This document shows positions 1 through 8,638 of a stretch of DNA of 64,000 nucleotides, one piece after another. This stretch comes from Candidatus Lernaella stagnicola. GTDB lineage: Bacteria; Lernaellota; Lernaellaia; Lernaellales; Lernaellaceae. The stretch's first letter is position 1, and each line of letters begins with the position of its first letter. Below the pieces are notes generated by a model. It did not search any database. It was not told the DNA's origin and saw nothing but the letters and a program-made list of their open reading frames with translations. The stretch covers positions 1 to 64,000 of the forward strand of contig JAVCCK010000008.1 of NCBI GenBank assembly GCA_030765525.1, written 5' to 3'. The position numbers were made by a program, and so were the translations under genes.

Positions 1-107
1 CCTGGAAGTGCTTGAATACGCTCATTGAAACTGTGCATTGACAGAACAAGAGAGGAAACACTAACCTTGATTCAGGTGTTGCACTTTTCAACCGCCATGT
101 GCTTCAC

Positions 108-126
108 TTTTCGACCGGCGCTTACA
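108..126. repeat. 19-bp direct repeat, left copy
   Basis: The sequence TTTTCGACCGGCGCTTACA is repeated perfectly and in the same orientation at 11243-11261. Both copies carry the same codon phase (F-D-R-R-L). In the right copy it lies inside a paralogue of the genes in this cluster. Here it sits just upstream of the first gene, where no paralogue body precedes it. Nothing else recognisable is seen in bases 1-107. Confidence 0.9.
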
Positions 127-145
127 AACCTTCGTCCCGCTGATT

Positions 146-2107
146 TTGGTTGTCTGCCTGCTGCCGCTGGTCTCCTTCGGCCAGTCGTCGAAACGGGTGG
201 CTGTTCTGGAGCTTCACAACGAGGCGGGGATCACCGATTCCGAGGCGAACTACCTGACCGACAAGGTGCGCGACGCGGCGAGCCGGGTGCTGGCGAGCCG
301 GGGCTTTCTGGTCATGACCAAGGAGAGCATGTACGAGCTTCTCCCTCCCGGCACGGATTACAAGAAGGTCTGCACGTCCGCGCAATGCGAGGTGGAGGTG
401 GGGCGGCAACTCGGCGCGGACTACATCGTCACCGGCGAGATTATCAAATATGCCGGCGATTACCTGATCAACCTCAAGGTGCATCACAGCCAGAGCGGCG
501 CATTTCTGGGCTCACAGTCGGCTGAAGGCGCCGACAAGAAAGCGCTGAAAAAGGCGCTCGACCGTTCCTCTCTTCAATTGTTCAACAAGGTGCTGGCGCA
601 CGGGGGGGGCGGGTCGGTTTCACAGACGCGACCGACAATCCAGCCTGGCGCGATCGGCGAGTCGCGGACCGGCGATTGGGAATTGCCCACAGCCTCGCAA
701 GTCGTGGTGCGCTTCGAGAGCGACCCGCCGGGCGCGGTCGTGATGGTCGATGGGCAACTCAAGTGCCAGCAGACGCCATGCAGCAAGGCCATGAATGAGG
801 GCACCGTGACCGTCTCCATGCAGCGCGAACGCTACCAGGCTCGGCAGGAGATCGTGCAGATCAAGAAGGGCATGTCGCCCATTTCTTGGAAGCTGTCGCC
901 CAACTTCGGATGGCTCACCGTCGAGAGCGCCCCCTCCGGACTGCCGGTCAAAATCAACGGCGAGTCGGCCGGATCAACGCCTTTGACTGCCAAGGAACTC
1001 GACCCAGGCGCTTATGAGGTGCTGGTCAGCGATCCGCGTTACTACGATCAGGGCGAGCGAATCAACTTATCGGCGGGAGAGCGCAAATCAGTATCCGTCA
1101 CGCTGCCGCCACGTGAAGGTGGCATCCAAGTCACCGCCCGCGACCAAAACGGCAATGACCTCACGGGCGAGGTCTTCATCGACGGTGCGAAAGTCGGCAA
1201 CGCGCCTGGGACGTTCAAGGCGATCATCGGGCAGCACAAGGTCGAAGTGCGGACGGCCCAGGGATCGTGGTCGGGGCAAGTCGACGTCAAGGAACGCGAG
1301 GTAATCGCCGTGGCGGCCGAAGTCCAGGTGGCGTCGGTTCCGCCCAAGCCAACCGCCTCGACGCGGAGCGCAGCGGCGAGCGGGGCGACGGACGGCATGG
1401 TGCACATCCCGGCTGGTTGGTTCCAGATGGGTTGCGTGCCGGGTGACAGTCAATGCGTCACCGCCGAAAAACCACGGAAGCGGGTGTATGTGGATGGCTT
1501 CTACATGGATATTCATGAAGTCACCGTCGCTGAATTCCGTCGCTGTGTTCAGGCCGGGCACTGCAAAGTGGAGCGGGACCGCAGTAAAAGCAACTACTGC
1601 AACTGGGGTTACGACGACCGCGACGACCACCCGATCAACTGTGTGAGCTGGCATCAAGCAAGCGCTTTCTGTAGTTGGGCGGGCAAGCGCCTGCCCACCG
1701 AGGCCGAGTGGGAAAAAGCGGCGCGCGGCGGTCAGAAGGGAAAAGGCTATCCCTGGGGCGATGCAGACGCGAGTTGTGACTATGCGGTGATGGATGACGG
1801 TGGCGAAGGTTGTGGCCGAAAAAGTACCTGGCAGGTGATGAGCAAGCCTCGCGGGCGCAACGAATATGGTTTGTACGACATGGCCGGCAACGTGTGGGAG
1901 TGGTGCGAAGACTGGTACGACGAAAAGTGGTACTCGAAAATGCCTAAACGCAACCCGCAAAATAATACCCAGTCTCAGCACCGCGTGCTGCGGGGTGGTA
2001 GCTGGAGAAGTTATCCGCCTGGCGTGAGCGCGTCGAATCGGATTGGGAATCTACCTACGATTACGAACCACAGCTTCGGGTTTCGATGTGTCGGGACTGA
2101 GGAATGA
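146..2107 (+). CDS. Secreted TolB/CsgG-like + PEGA + SUMF1-domain protein
   Basis: Predicted exported protein of about 653 aa. A hydrophobic segment (about residues 2-12) leads into the module shared by five genes here (about 16-150: KRVAVLELHNEAG, a C-x5-C pair, EVEVGRQLGADYIVTGEI). Three PEGA-type beta units follow (about 185-385), then a SUMF1/FGE-like domain from residue 418 to the end (MVHIPAGWFQMG, NVWEWCEDWYDEKWY, RVLRGGSW, GFRCV). The cysteines that make formylglycine-generating enzyme catalytic are not seen in the expected place, so a binding or structural C-type-lectin-like role is more likely. The start is uncertain: the frame is open from 71 with no ATG, and TTG at 146 is only the first usable codon, which leaves the signal peptide without a normal n-region. 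Confidence 0.8.
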   Translation: MVVCLLPLVSFGQSSKRVAVLELHNEAGITDSEANYLTDKVRDAASRVLASRGFLVMTKESMYELLPPGTDYKKVCTSAQCEVEVGRQLGADYIVTGEIIKYAGDYLINLKVHHSQSGAFLGSQSAEGADKKALKKALDRSSLQLFNKVLAHGGGGSVSQTRPTIQPGAIGESRTGDWELPTASQVVVRFESDPPGAVVMVDGQLKCQQTPCSKAMNEGTVTVSMQRERYQARQEIVQIKKGMSPISWKLSPNFGWLTVESAPSGLPVKINGESAGSTPLTAKELDPGAYEVLVSDPRYYDQGERINLSAGERKSVSVTLPPREGGIQVTARDQNGNDLTGEVFIDGAKVGNAPGTFKAIIGQHKVEVRTAQGSWSGQVDVKEREVIAVAAEVQVASVPPKPTASTRSAAASGATDGMVHIPAGWFQMGCVPGDSQCVTAEKPRKRVYVDGFYMDIHEVTVAEFRRCVQAGHCKVERDRSKSNYCNWGYDDRDDHPINCVSWHQASAFCSWAGKRLPTEAEWEKAARGGQKGKGYPWGDADASCDYAVMDDGGEGCGRKSTWQVMSKPRGRNEYGLYDMAGNVWEWCEDWYDEKWYSKMPKRNPQNNTQSQHRVLRGGSWRSYPPGVSASNRIGNLPTITNHSFGFRCVGTEE

Positions 2108-2175
2108 CCCTTGGGCCCTTTTTCTCTTTTATCCTTTTGGGGGCTTCCAAAGGGGGCTTGACCCTTTTGGTGAGT

Positions 2176-2192
2176 ACAGGGCGAAGCCCTGT
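2176..2192. other. Perfect hairpin between the two SUMF1 genes
   Basis: ACAGGGC-GAA-GCCCTGT can fold into a 7-bp stem with a 3-nt loop. No T run follows, so it is not a typical intrinsic terminator. It might stabilise or attenuate the transcript joining the flanking genes. Confidence 0.35.
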
Positions 2193-2223
2193 CCGTGAAA
2201 AACAGGAAAGAGATGTGGCGTAA

Positions 2224-3660
2224 ATGAAACGCTTTTTTACATGGCTTCTGCCGTTGCTGGTTCTCACGACTGTGTCGCTGGCCGGTGACGCGCCCCGCGT
2301 TGCCGTGCTGGATTTCCAAAACCCGGCGGGGTTGGAGCAGCAGGAGGTCGATTACATCACCGAGTTGGTGCGCACCGAGGCTCGGAAGATGCTGCCCCGT
2401 GATCGGTATGTGCTGATGACCAAGGAAAACATCCAGGACCTGCTGCCGCCGGAAAGGCGCAATCTCTCCGAGTGCGTCGGCGAGTGCGAGGTCGAAACCG
2501 GCCGAATGATCGGCGCGCGCTACCTGGCGACCGGCGAGATCGTGCGGTTTGGCGGTGAACTGCGGGTCACGGTGCGGCTGTATGATGTCGAAACCGGCAA
2601 CCTGCTGGAGAGCCGTCGCGCCAAGGGCAAAAAGACGCTCGACCTGGAAGCGCCGCTGGAGCGGGTGTCGTCGATGCTGTTTGTCATGCTCCCCGGCGCG
2701 AACCAGTTCGTGGCGACCGCGCCGGAGCCGGTGGTTACGCCGACGCCCAAGCCATACACCCCCCCGGCGAACGCGGACCCGGCCTTTGAAAAGCTCGTCC
2801 GCGAGGAGCAGGTGCGGATCGAGGCCGAGCGCCGCCTTGCCGCCGAGCGCCAGGCACAGCGAGATGCCGACTACTTGGCGGTAAAGGCGATTCACGATTC
2901 ACCTTCCTACTCCGACGAAGCGAAGAAGGCGGCCTATGCCAAGTTCATCGAGAAGTGGGCGGGGGATACGGCCCGCACGCCCGAGGTGAAAAAGTGGCTG
3001 GCGTCGGTGGATGTGCCGGAGGGCATGGTGCACATCCCGGCCGGGTGGTTCCAGATGGGCTGCTCGTCCGGCGACTCGGAGTGCGACAACGACGAAAAAC
3101 CGAGTAAGCGGGTGTACGTGGAAGGTTTCTTCATGGACGCTCACGAAGTCACGCAGGCCGAGTATCAGCGCGTCACAGGCACGAACCCCAGTCACTTTCC
3201 AGGTTGCCCGACTTGCCCGGTGGAAATGGTCAGTTGGCACGATGCTCGCAATTACTGCGCGAAGGTAGGAAAAAGTCTACCGACGGAGGCGGAATGGGAG
3301 TACGCGGCCCGCGGCGGCACGACGGGGGTGCGTTACGGAAACCTGGATTCAATCGCCTGGTACAGCAAGAATTCGGGCCTCAAAATTCATCCTGTCGGCC
3401 AGAAGCAGCCCAACGCCTACGGTTTATTCGACATGCTCGGCAACGTGTGGGAATGGTGCGAGGATGGGTACGACGAAAACTGGTACTCGCGGATGCCTGA
3501 ACGCAACCCCAAAAACGAAAGTCAGTCTCAGTTCCGCGTGCTGCGGGGTGGTTGCTGGATCAATCTTCCTCTAAACGTACGCGCGTCGTATCGGTACAGG
3601 TTTCTACCAACGATTACGGACAGCAACTTCGGGTTTCGATGTGTCGGGACTGAAAAATGA
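2224..3660 (+). CDS. Secreted TolB/CsgG-like + SUMF1-domain protein
   Basis: Predicted 478-aa exported protein with a clear signal peptide (KRFFTWLLPLLVLTTVSLAG). The shared N-terminal module follows (RVAVLDFQNPAG, LMTKENIQDLLPP, C-x3-C, EVETGRMIGARYLATGEI; about 22-155). Instead of PEGA units it has a charged linker, probably helical (about 185-265). The SUMF1/FGE-like domain runs from residue 268 to the end. As in the upstream paralogue, the catalytic cysteine pair of true FGE is not visible. The last 25 codons before GFRCV (3553-3627) differ from the upstream gene at about one third of bases, while the flanks on both sides, including bases past the stop codon, are nearly identical. The gene is probably co-transcribed with the one upstream. 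Confidence 0.85.
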   Translation: MKRFFTWLLPLLVLTTVSLAGDAPRVAVLDFQNPAGLEQQEVDYITELVRTEARKMLPRDRYVLMTKENIQDLLPPERRNLSECVGECEVETGRMIGARYLATGEIVRFGGELRVTVRLYDVETGNLLESRRAKGKKTLDLEAPLERVSSMLFVMLPGANQFVATAPEPVVTPTPKPYTPPANADPAFEKLVREEQVRIEAERRLAAERQAQRDADYLAVKAIHDSPSYSDEAKKAAYAKFIEKWAGDTARTPEVKKWLASVDVPEGMVHIPAGWFQMGCSSGDSECDNDEKPSKRVYVEGFFMDAHEVTQAEYQRVTGTNPSHFPGCPTCPVEMVSWHDARNYCAKVGKSLPTEAEWEYAARGGTTGVRYGNLDSIAWYSKNSGLKIHPVGQKQPNAYGLFDMLGNVWEWCEDGYDENWYSRMPERNPKNESQSQFRVLRGGCWINLPLNVRASYRYRFLPTITDSNFGFRCVGTEK

Positions 3661-3699
3661 CCCTTGGGTTCTTTTTCCCTTTTACCCTTTTTGGGGGGT

Positions 3700-3726
3700 C
3701 TGGGGGCAGAGCCCCCAGCGATTTTT
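3700..3726 (+). terminator. Intrinsic terminator after the second SUMF1 gene
   Basis: CTGGGGGC-AGA-GCCCCCAG forms an 8-bp GC stem followed by CGATTTTT. It lies about 40 bases after the stop codon and separates the two SUMF1 genes from the thioredoxin-like gene. Confidence 0.7.
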
Positions 3727-3793
3727 GAAAGAAGAACGTACCTGCGGATCGCTGAAACAGGTCGTTCAGCGTGGGATTCTTAGGAGTGTCTGA

Positions 3794-4318
3794 ATGCGAC
3801 GTATGACAATCATCTTGGTTTTCTTCCTCCTGGCGTCGGTTTGTGCTTTTGCCGCCGACTCGGAGTTGCTCCAGACCAGCGGCCAAGCGGCGGTCGGGCA
3901 AAAGGTGCCCTGGTTTTCGGGTTGGACGGTAGACGACCAGGTCTTCAACCTGAAAAAGGCGTGGGCCGATCCGGCGACCAAGCGCGTGGCGTTAGTGTTT
4001 TGGGCCACGACGTGCGCCCCGTGCCGCGTGGGCATGCAGCGGCTTTGTCAGGCGAAAGCGAAGTTGGAGCGTGCGCACGTCAAGGTCGTGTTGGTGAATG
4101 TCGGCGAGCCGGTCGGCACCGTGCGGCGGTTCCTCAAAACCCACCCGCAAAAGTTCACGGTGGTGGTCGACCAATACGGACATTCGAAAAAGGCCTTCCT
4201 GAACAACGGCGACGGCCCGACGCCCGTGCCGCGCACGGCCATCATCGGCCGCGGCGGAAAGGTGATCCGCATCATCGGCGCCGAGGGCAGCGATTACATC
4301 AACCAGATTGTGAAGTGA
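3794..4318 (+). CDS. TlpA-like thioredoxin-fold protein, exported
   Basis: A 174-aa protein with a signal peptide (about residues 1-21, cleavage near AFAA) and a thioredoxin/AhpC-TSA fold. The redox motif is C74-A-P-C77 in FWATTCAPC, followed by VVLVNVGE and the cis-proline segment TPVPRTAII. It probably acts in the periplasm as a disulfide reductase or isomerase. AGGAG lies 8 bases before the ATG. The next gene begins 9 bases after its stop, so the two are likely co-transcribed. Both the shared N-terminal modules and the DUF1566 domains next door carry conserved cysteines, which makes a role in their disulfide handling reasonable but unproven. Confidence 0.8.
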   Translation: MRRMTIILVFFLLASVCAFAADSELLQTSGQAAVGQKVPWFSGWTVDDQVFNLKKAWADPATKRVALVFWATTCAPCRVGMQRLCQAKAKLERAHVKVVLVNVGEPVGTVRRFLKTHPQKFTVVVDQYGHSKKAFLNNGDGPTPVPRTAIIGRGGKVIRIIGAEGSDYINQIVK

Positions 4319-4327
4319 GGTGATTGG

Positions 4328-6304
4328 ATGCAATTCGTGAATCGAAACCGGAATTTGTTTGTTGTCGTCGCTGTTGTCGCCTGTTTGGCGGTCTTGATCG
4401 TGTGGACGTTCGCTCTGGCCGCAGGTGACAAGAAGGTCGCGGTGTTGGAGTTGGTCAACAAGGCGGGCATCACCGACGATGAGGCGTATTTTCTCACGGA
4501 TAAGGTGCGGCGGACGGCGAGCCAGACTCTGCCCATCAGCCATTTCACGATCATGACCAGTGAGAATATCCAAGAGATGTTGCCACCGGGCAAGGACCTG
4601 GCCAAGTGCACCGATGCAGCTTGCGAGGTGGAATTAGGCCGGGAAATCGGCGCCGAGTACCTGATCACCGGTGAGATCATCCGTTACGCGGGCGACTTGC
4701 GCGTGCAAATCAAGGTCCATCATGTGCCGTCGGGCCATTTCATCGGCAGCGAAGACACCAAGGCCGGTTCGTTGGAAGATCAGGAAGGCATGCTCACGGC
4801 GAGTTCCTCGATTTTGATGAACAAGGTGCTTCGGCACGCGGGCGTACAGGCTCCGGCTCGTGCCGGAGGCGGGGCCGTTTTCGTTCAGCCCACTCAACCG
4901 ACTGGGCCATCCGGGCAGGCGGAGGTGCGGGTGTTGGCCCCGACGGAATTACCACCCCCAACAGCCACCGGTCCGGCGGGTTTGTACATCACTAGCAAAC
5001 CGGCGGGGGCGGAAGTCTACCTGGGTCAGACGAAGGCTGGGACGACTTCGCCAGCTTTCCAGAAAGTGAATTTACAGACCGGCACGAATGTTCGTATCAC
5101 ACTCAAAATGGACCTCTATCACGATGCCATCTTTGACGCGCAGCTCAAGCCGGGAATTACGAAGTTTGAGGGCGTCGAACTCAAGCCCGCCTTCGGCTCA
5201 CTGAAGATAGAATCCGAGCCTTCCGGCGCCGACGTGTTGATCGGTGGCGAGAAGGTCGGCACGACGCCGTTTTCAGACCAACGTTATCCGTCCGGCCAGT
5301 ACCTCGTGACGGTGAAAAAAGAATGGTATTTGCCGCAAGAGGACATTCAAATCACGGTCAGCGACGGCCAGGCCACGACGAAGATGTTTGCCCTGTCGCA
5401 AGACTTCGGCACGCTGGAGGTGGCGTCCGAGCCCACCGGCGCGACCGTAACGCTCGACGGCAAGAAACTCGGCACGACGCCGGGCAGTTGGCGGGTGCCG
5501 CCGGTGATGGGCGGCAAGCTGGAAGTGACGCTGGCCAGGCATCGTGGCAAGTCCTTCCAGATTACCATCGACCGCAATCAAACTGTGAAGATCACCGCCG
5601 AACAGGCGACGCTGACGGCAAAGGTTGGCTCGTTGCAAGTGTACGCCGACCCGCCGGAGCCGGGGGCGAAGGTGTTTGTGGATGGCCGTGAGGTTGGGAC
5701 CGCCCCGGCGACGGTGGGCGATCTGATCGAAGGCGGCCACGAAGTGAAGGTTGAAACCAAGGACAAATCCGGCACATCCACGGTCAATATCCAGGAAGGG
5801 CAAACGGCGGTGGCCACGGTGCCGCTGGGGAATCGCAGTGGTCTTGCCGCGGGTGGCGCGGTGTGGACGGATTCGTCGACGGGATTGACATGGCAGGTAT
5901 CGCCGACGGGTGGGGAAATGAAGTGGTCTGCGGCGAAATCTCACTGCGAGGGCCTGAGCCTTGGGGGCCAGAGCGGCTGGCGTTTGCCGACGATCACGGA
6001 ATTGCGGAGCCTGATCCGCGGCTGCCCTGCCACGCAGAAGGGTGGTTCCTGCGGCGTGACGGACTCGTGCTTGAGTTATAAAAGTTGCCGGACCAGTGTT
6101 TGTGATGGCTGTTCCAGCAAAGGCGGCCCTGGTTCGGGCGGCGCGTATTGGCCCCCCGATCTTTCGGGCGAGGTGAGTTGGTATTGGTCGTCCTCGGCGG
6201 TCGCGGACCTCGACCGCTACGCGTGGTACGTCTATTTCTACGACGGCGACGTCTACAACGGCGGCTACGTCAACGACGGCCACGATGCGCGCTGTGTGCG
6301 TTAG
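4328..6304 (+). CDS. Secreted TolB/CsgG-like + 4 PEGA + DUF1566 protein
   Basis: A 658-aa protein. It has an N-terminal membrane/signal segment (FVVVAVVACLAVLIVWTFALAAG), then the shared module (KKVAVLELVNKAGITDDEAY, CTDAACEVELGREIGAEYL; about 36-165). Four PEGA-like units follow, each opening G-L/S/T-x-x-x-S-x-P-x-G. The C-terminal DUF1566/Lcl domain (about 515-658) shows GLTWQV, WRLPTITELRSLIRGC, YWSSSAVAD and a final DARCVR. PEGA units usually occur in surface or cell-wall-associated proteins, and DUF1566 has a C-type-lectin-like fold. AGGTGA lies 5 bases before the ATG. The ligand is unknown. The last 35 codons are mostly NNC/NNT, the codon style seen in hypervariable lectin-fold tails. 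Confidence 0.85.
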   Translation: MQFVNRNRNLFVVVAVVACLAVLIVWTFALAAGDKKVAVLELVNKAGITDDEAYFLTDKVRRTASQTLPISHFTIMTSENIQEMLPPGKDLAKCTDAACEVELGREIGAEYLITGEIIRYAGDLRVQIKVHHVPSGHFIGSEDTKAGSLEDQEGMLTASSSILMNKVLRHAGVQAPARAGGGAVFVQPTQPTGPSGQAEVRVLAPTELPPPTATGPAGLYITSKPAGAEVYLGQTKAGTTSPAFQKVNLQTGTNVRITLKMDLYHDAIFDAQLKPGITKFEGVELKPAFGSLKIESEPSGADVLIGGEKVGTTPFSDQRYPSGQYLVTVKKEWYLPQEDIQITVSDGQATTKMFALSQDFGTLEVASEPTGATVTLDGKKLGTTPGSWRVPPVMGGKLEVTLARHRGKSFQITIDRNQTVKITAEQATLTAKVGSLQVYADPPEPGAKVFVDGREVGTAPATVGDLIEGGHEVKVETKDKSGTSTVNIQEGQTAVATVPLGNRSGLAAGGAVWTDSSTGLTWQVSPTGGEMKWSAAKSHCEGLSLGGQSGWRLPTITELRSLIRGCPATQKGGSCGVTDSCLSYKSCRTSVCDGCSSKGGPGSGGAYWPPDLSGEVSWYWSSSAVADLDRYAWYVYFYDGDVYNGGYVNDGHDARCVR

Positions 6305-6344
6305 TCGACCGTGAAGTTGGTCATTTGGTGATTTGGTCATTTAC

Positions 6345-6452
6345 GGCGTAGGCGGGAAACCAGAAATAAGGATGAACACCCCGTCCGTCATTCCCGCGTA
6401 GGCGGGAAACCAGGCAAAAGAAGGCTGGATTCCGGATCAAGCCCGGAATGAC
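6345..6452. repeat. REP-like palindromes, left of the GIY-YIG gene
   Basis: Three related palindromic units occur: GGCGTAGGCGGGAAACCAG (6345-6363, partial), a full unit at 6387-6413 built on TTCCCGCGTAGGCGGGAA, and CTGGATTCCGG...CCCGGAATGAC at 6425-6452. All share the CTGGATTCC/GGAATGAC theme that recurs on the other side of the gene. Confidence 0.75.
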
Positions 6453-6463
6453 AAGGAGTAGGA

Positions 6464-6763
6464 ATGGGAAAACAGTTCTATGTTTACATCATGGCAAGCA
6501 AGCGAAATGGAACGCTTTATATCGGCGTCACATCCAACTTGATCAAACGGATTTGGCAGCACAAGAACGATGTTGTGGAAGGATTCACATCAAAATACAG
6601 GGTCCATCGTCTCGTTCATTATGAACACCATCCCACTGCCGAAAGCGCCATCGGCCGCGAAAAGAAAATGAAAAAATGGCGAAGGGATTGGAAATTGAGA
6701 TTGATCGAAAAGGGGAATCCAGACTGGAAGGATTTGTATGAAGAAATCTGCGGAACTGAGTAA
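6464..6763 (+). CDS. Single-domain GIY-YIG nuclease-like protein
   Basis: A 99-aa protein of the small GIY-YIG group (UPF0213/YhbQ type). Motifs are YVYIM near residue 6 and LYIGVTSN near residue 20, followed by a basic helix (IKRIWQHK), FTSKYRVHRLVHYE, an AIGREKKMKKWRR segment and a C-terminal EEICGTE. AAGGAG stands 5-10 bases before the ATG. It lies between two groups of REP-like palindromes and interrupts the run of secreted-protein genes, so it looks like a small cassette that arrived with its repeats. Members of this group are widespread, but their cellular role is poorly defined. Confidence 0.85.
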   Translation: MGKQFYVYIMASKRNGTLYIGVTSNLIKRIWQHKNDVVEGFTSKYRVHRLVHYEHHPTAESAIGREKKMKKWRRDWKLRLIEKGNPDWKDLYEEICGTE

Positions 6764-6836
6764 CTGGATTCCCGCCTTCGCGGGAATGACGAGGGGGAAA
6801 AGCGCGGGAATAACGAGGGAGAAAAACGCGGGAATG
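6764..6836. repeat. REP-like palindromes, right of the GIY-YIG gene
   Basis: A full palindrome CTGGATTCCCGCC...GGAATGAC (6764-6790) is followed by two shortened GCGGGAATAACGAGGG/GCGGGAATGAGGG echoes up to 6836. Read through in frame they give the familiar W-I-P-A-F-A-G-M-T string, a sign of translated repeat rather than protein. Confidence 0.75.
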
Positions 6837-7592
6837 AGGGTACAGGTTTCATATACTCTTCAAATCCTCTTATGCCTTGCTGCTTGCCGCTTGCTTCTCG
6901 CTCCTTCTTTGGCCTTCGCCGCACCGAAGATCATCTTCGAGTCCGAGGTCCATCAATTCGAGAAAATCGAAAGTGGCACGGAAATCCCGGCTGAATTCCT
7001 GTTGCACAATGAAGGCGACGACGCACTTGTGATCGAAGAGTTGAAGGTGACGTGCGATTGCACCGAGGTCAGCGCCGAGCCGAAAGTCATCCCGCCGGGT
7101 GGTGAGGGAACGATCTTCGTCGTGCTGGATACGTCCTACCGCGTCGGCGAGCTGGACAAGGAGGTCGTCGTCGTCACGAACGACCCGGCGCGGCCGGAAA
7201 TCACGTTGCACATCAAAGGAACGACCTACCTGCCATTGATCTTCAAACCCAGCCCGTTGTTTTTCGACAGCCTACACGCGGGTCAAAAAGCCTTCGCCGA
7301 CGTCACACTCATGAATACCGGCAAGAAACCGATCACGGTTAAAAAGCTGCTGGCCTCGGAGCCCGACGTCGAACTGGCGGTTTCGGGAAAAGGCGACACA
7401 ACCGTCGAATTGCCCCACACGTTGGAATCCGGCGATTATTTGTGGGTCAGGGTCACACTCCAGATAAACAACGAAGCCAAGGGATCAATCAACCGACAAA
7501 TCTCGGCGGTCGCCGACCCAGCACCGGTGACGCCGTTGATTCTGAAAATACAAGGCAACTTCCCTTCGGAAGCGAAAGGACAACCTCAATGA
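6834..7592 (+). CDS. DUF1573 (Ig-like, HYDIN/ASPM-type) exported protein
   Basis: A 252-aa protein if started at the ATG at 6834. The longer frame from 6738 only adds 32 residues encoded by REP-like repeats. A signal peptide follows (ILLCLAACRLLLAPSLAFAAP). The DUF1573 core is clear: an HQFEKIESGTEIPAEFLLHNEG strand region, TCDCTEVSAEPKVIPPGGEG and VVVVTNDPARPEITLHIKGT. A second similar Ig-like unit follows (SLHAGQKAFADVTLMNTGKKP). It is probably a periplasmic or surface beta-sandwich binding protein. The ATGA overlap with the following lipoprotein gene indicates one transcript. Confidence 0.8.
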   Translation: MRVQVSYTLQILLCLAACRLLLAPSLAFAAPKIIFESEVHQFEKIESGTEIPAEFLLHNEGDDALVIEELKVTCDCTEVSAEPKVIPPGGEGTIFVVLDTSYRVGELDKEVVVVTNDPARPEITLHIKGTTYLPLIFKPSPLFFDSLHAGQKAFADVTLMNTGKKPITVKKLLASEPDVELAVSGKGDTTVELPHTLESGDYLWVRVTLQINNEAKGSINRQISAVADPAPVTPLILKIQGNFPSEAKGQPQ

Positions 7593-8638
7593 GGCGTTTT
7601 GGGCTTTTCTTCTTGCTGACTGTTGTCGGCACGTTTCTTTCTTGCGCGACAACGATGCCGCCGCATTTGTCGAACCCGGCCGCGCACCCGAAGTTCCCCG
7701 TGTCGGAGTACATCACCGGCGTGGGGATGAGCGACACGGGTTTTAGTGACGCGGAGAACCTGGCCAAGCTGAAGGTTTCCGAGCAGGTGCGTTCGTACAT
7801 TGAGTCGTCCTTCGAGCAGCACATGACCGAGAAGTTCAACAAGATATCGTGGCAAATCAAGAAGCACACAAAGTTCACCCACGCCGAGATGATCCGCATC
7901 GACACGACCTCGGGCGCCAAGGTGGGGCAGCTTTACTACGCCTTCGCCTATCTGCCGCGTAAGGACGTGTTCCGAGTTCTTTCTGGTGAATACGAAGCCG
8001 AGGCCACCAAGTTTCGCCGCTCCGCGCAATCGTTGCCGACTTTGCACGCCGACCTGCCTGCCTACACCGCGGGACTGCGCCAGTCGCAGAAGAGCTTTGC
8101 AGCGCTGGCTGCCAAAGCGTTTGAGATTCGCGCCGTGACCCTCAAGGAGCCCACGGCGTTTCAGGCCGACGACGCCGTGTTTCTGGCGATGGAGCGGGAC
8201 CGCGTCGCCTTGCTGCGCGGCCTGAAAATCACGGTGCGCATCGAAAACGGCAACGTGGGCGACGCCCGCGAGGTGATCCTCATGGCGGTGACCGGCGCGC
8301 TGACGAGGCTCGGTCTGGAGGCCACACCCGGCGTTTGTGATCCGCAGAAACACGAGTTGCTCGTCAAGGCCGAAGTGAAGTGCAAACGCGGTTCGTTCGG
8401 CCCGCAATGCAAGCTCGATATCGCTGGCGCGCTAGTGCATTGCTCGTCGGGTGCCGTGCTGGCGGAGGCCGACCTGAACGATCCGTCGTTCAAGGGGCTG
8501 CACACCAAAGACCAGTCGCGGGCCTTGACGCAGCTTTACAACACGATCACCGCCGAAGCGCTGACGCCGCTGCTGCAAAAGGCGCTGGCGGGCGTGTTGC
8601 CGATTGATGAGCAAACCGCAGATGACGGGAGTATGTGA
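7589..8638 (+). CDS. LPP20-like lipoprotein
   Basis: A 349-aa lipoprotein starting at the ATG that overlaps the previous stop codon. A longer frame from 7442 is just out-of-frame reading of the previous gene. The signal peptide ends in a lipobox (FLSC). The next section matches the LPP20 domain (ITGVGMSDTGFSDAENLAKLKVSEQVRSYIESSF), with YYAFAYLPRKDVFRVL near residue 125. The rest is a mixed alpha/beta region with no family I recognise. LPP20-type proteins are outer-membrane-linked in other bacteria. The stop overlaps the next gene (TGATG), so it belongs to the same transcript as the DUF1566 protein downstream. Confidence 0.75.
   Translation: MRRFGLFFLLTVVGTFLSCATTMPPHLSNPAAHPKFPVSEYITGVGMSDTGFSDAENLAKLKVSEQVRSYIESSFEQHMTEKFNKISWQIKKHTKFTHAEMIRIDTTSGAKVGQLYYAFAYLPRKDVFRVLSGEYEAEATKFRRSAQSLPTLHADLPAYTAGLRQSQKSFAALAAKAFEIRAVTLKEPTAFQADDAVFLAMERDRVALLRGLKITVRIENGNVGDAREVILMAVTGALTRLGLEATPGVCDPQKHELLVKAEVKCKRGSFGPQCKLDIAGALVHCSSGAVLAEADLNDPSFKGLHTKDQSRALTQLYNTITAEALTPLLQKALAGVLPIDEQTADDGSM

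Noticed and set aside
1397-3660. Active formylglycine-generating enzymes
   Set aside because: The SUMF1 domains lack the cysteine pair in the expected segment, so sulfatase activation is unlikely.
6738-6833. N-terminal 32 residues of the DUF1573 frame
   Set aside because: They are translated REP-like palindromes; the ATG at 6834 starts a proper signal peptide.
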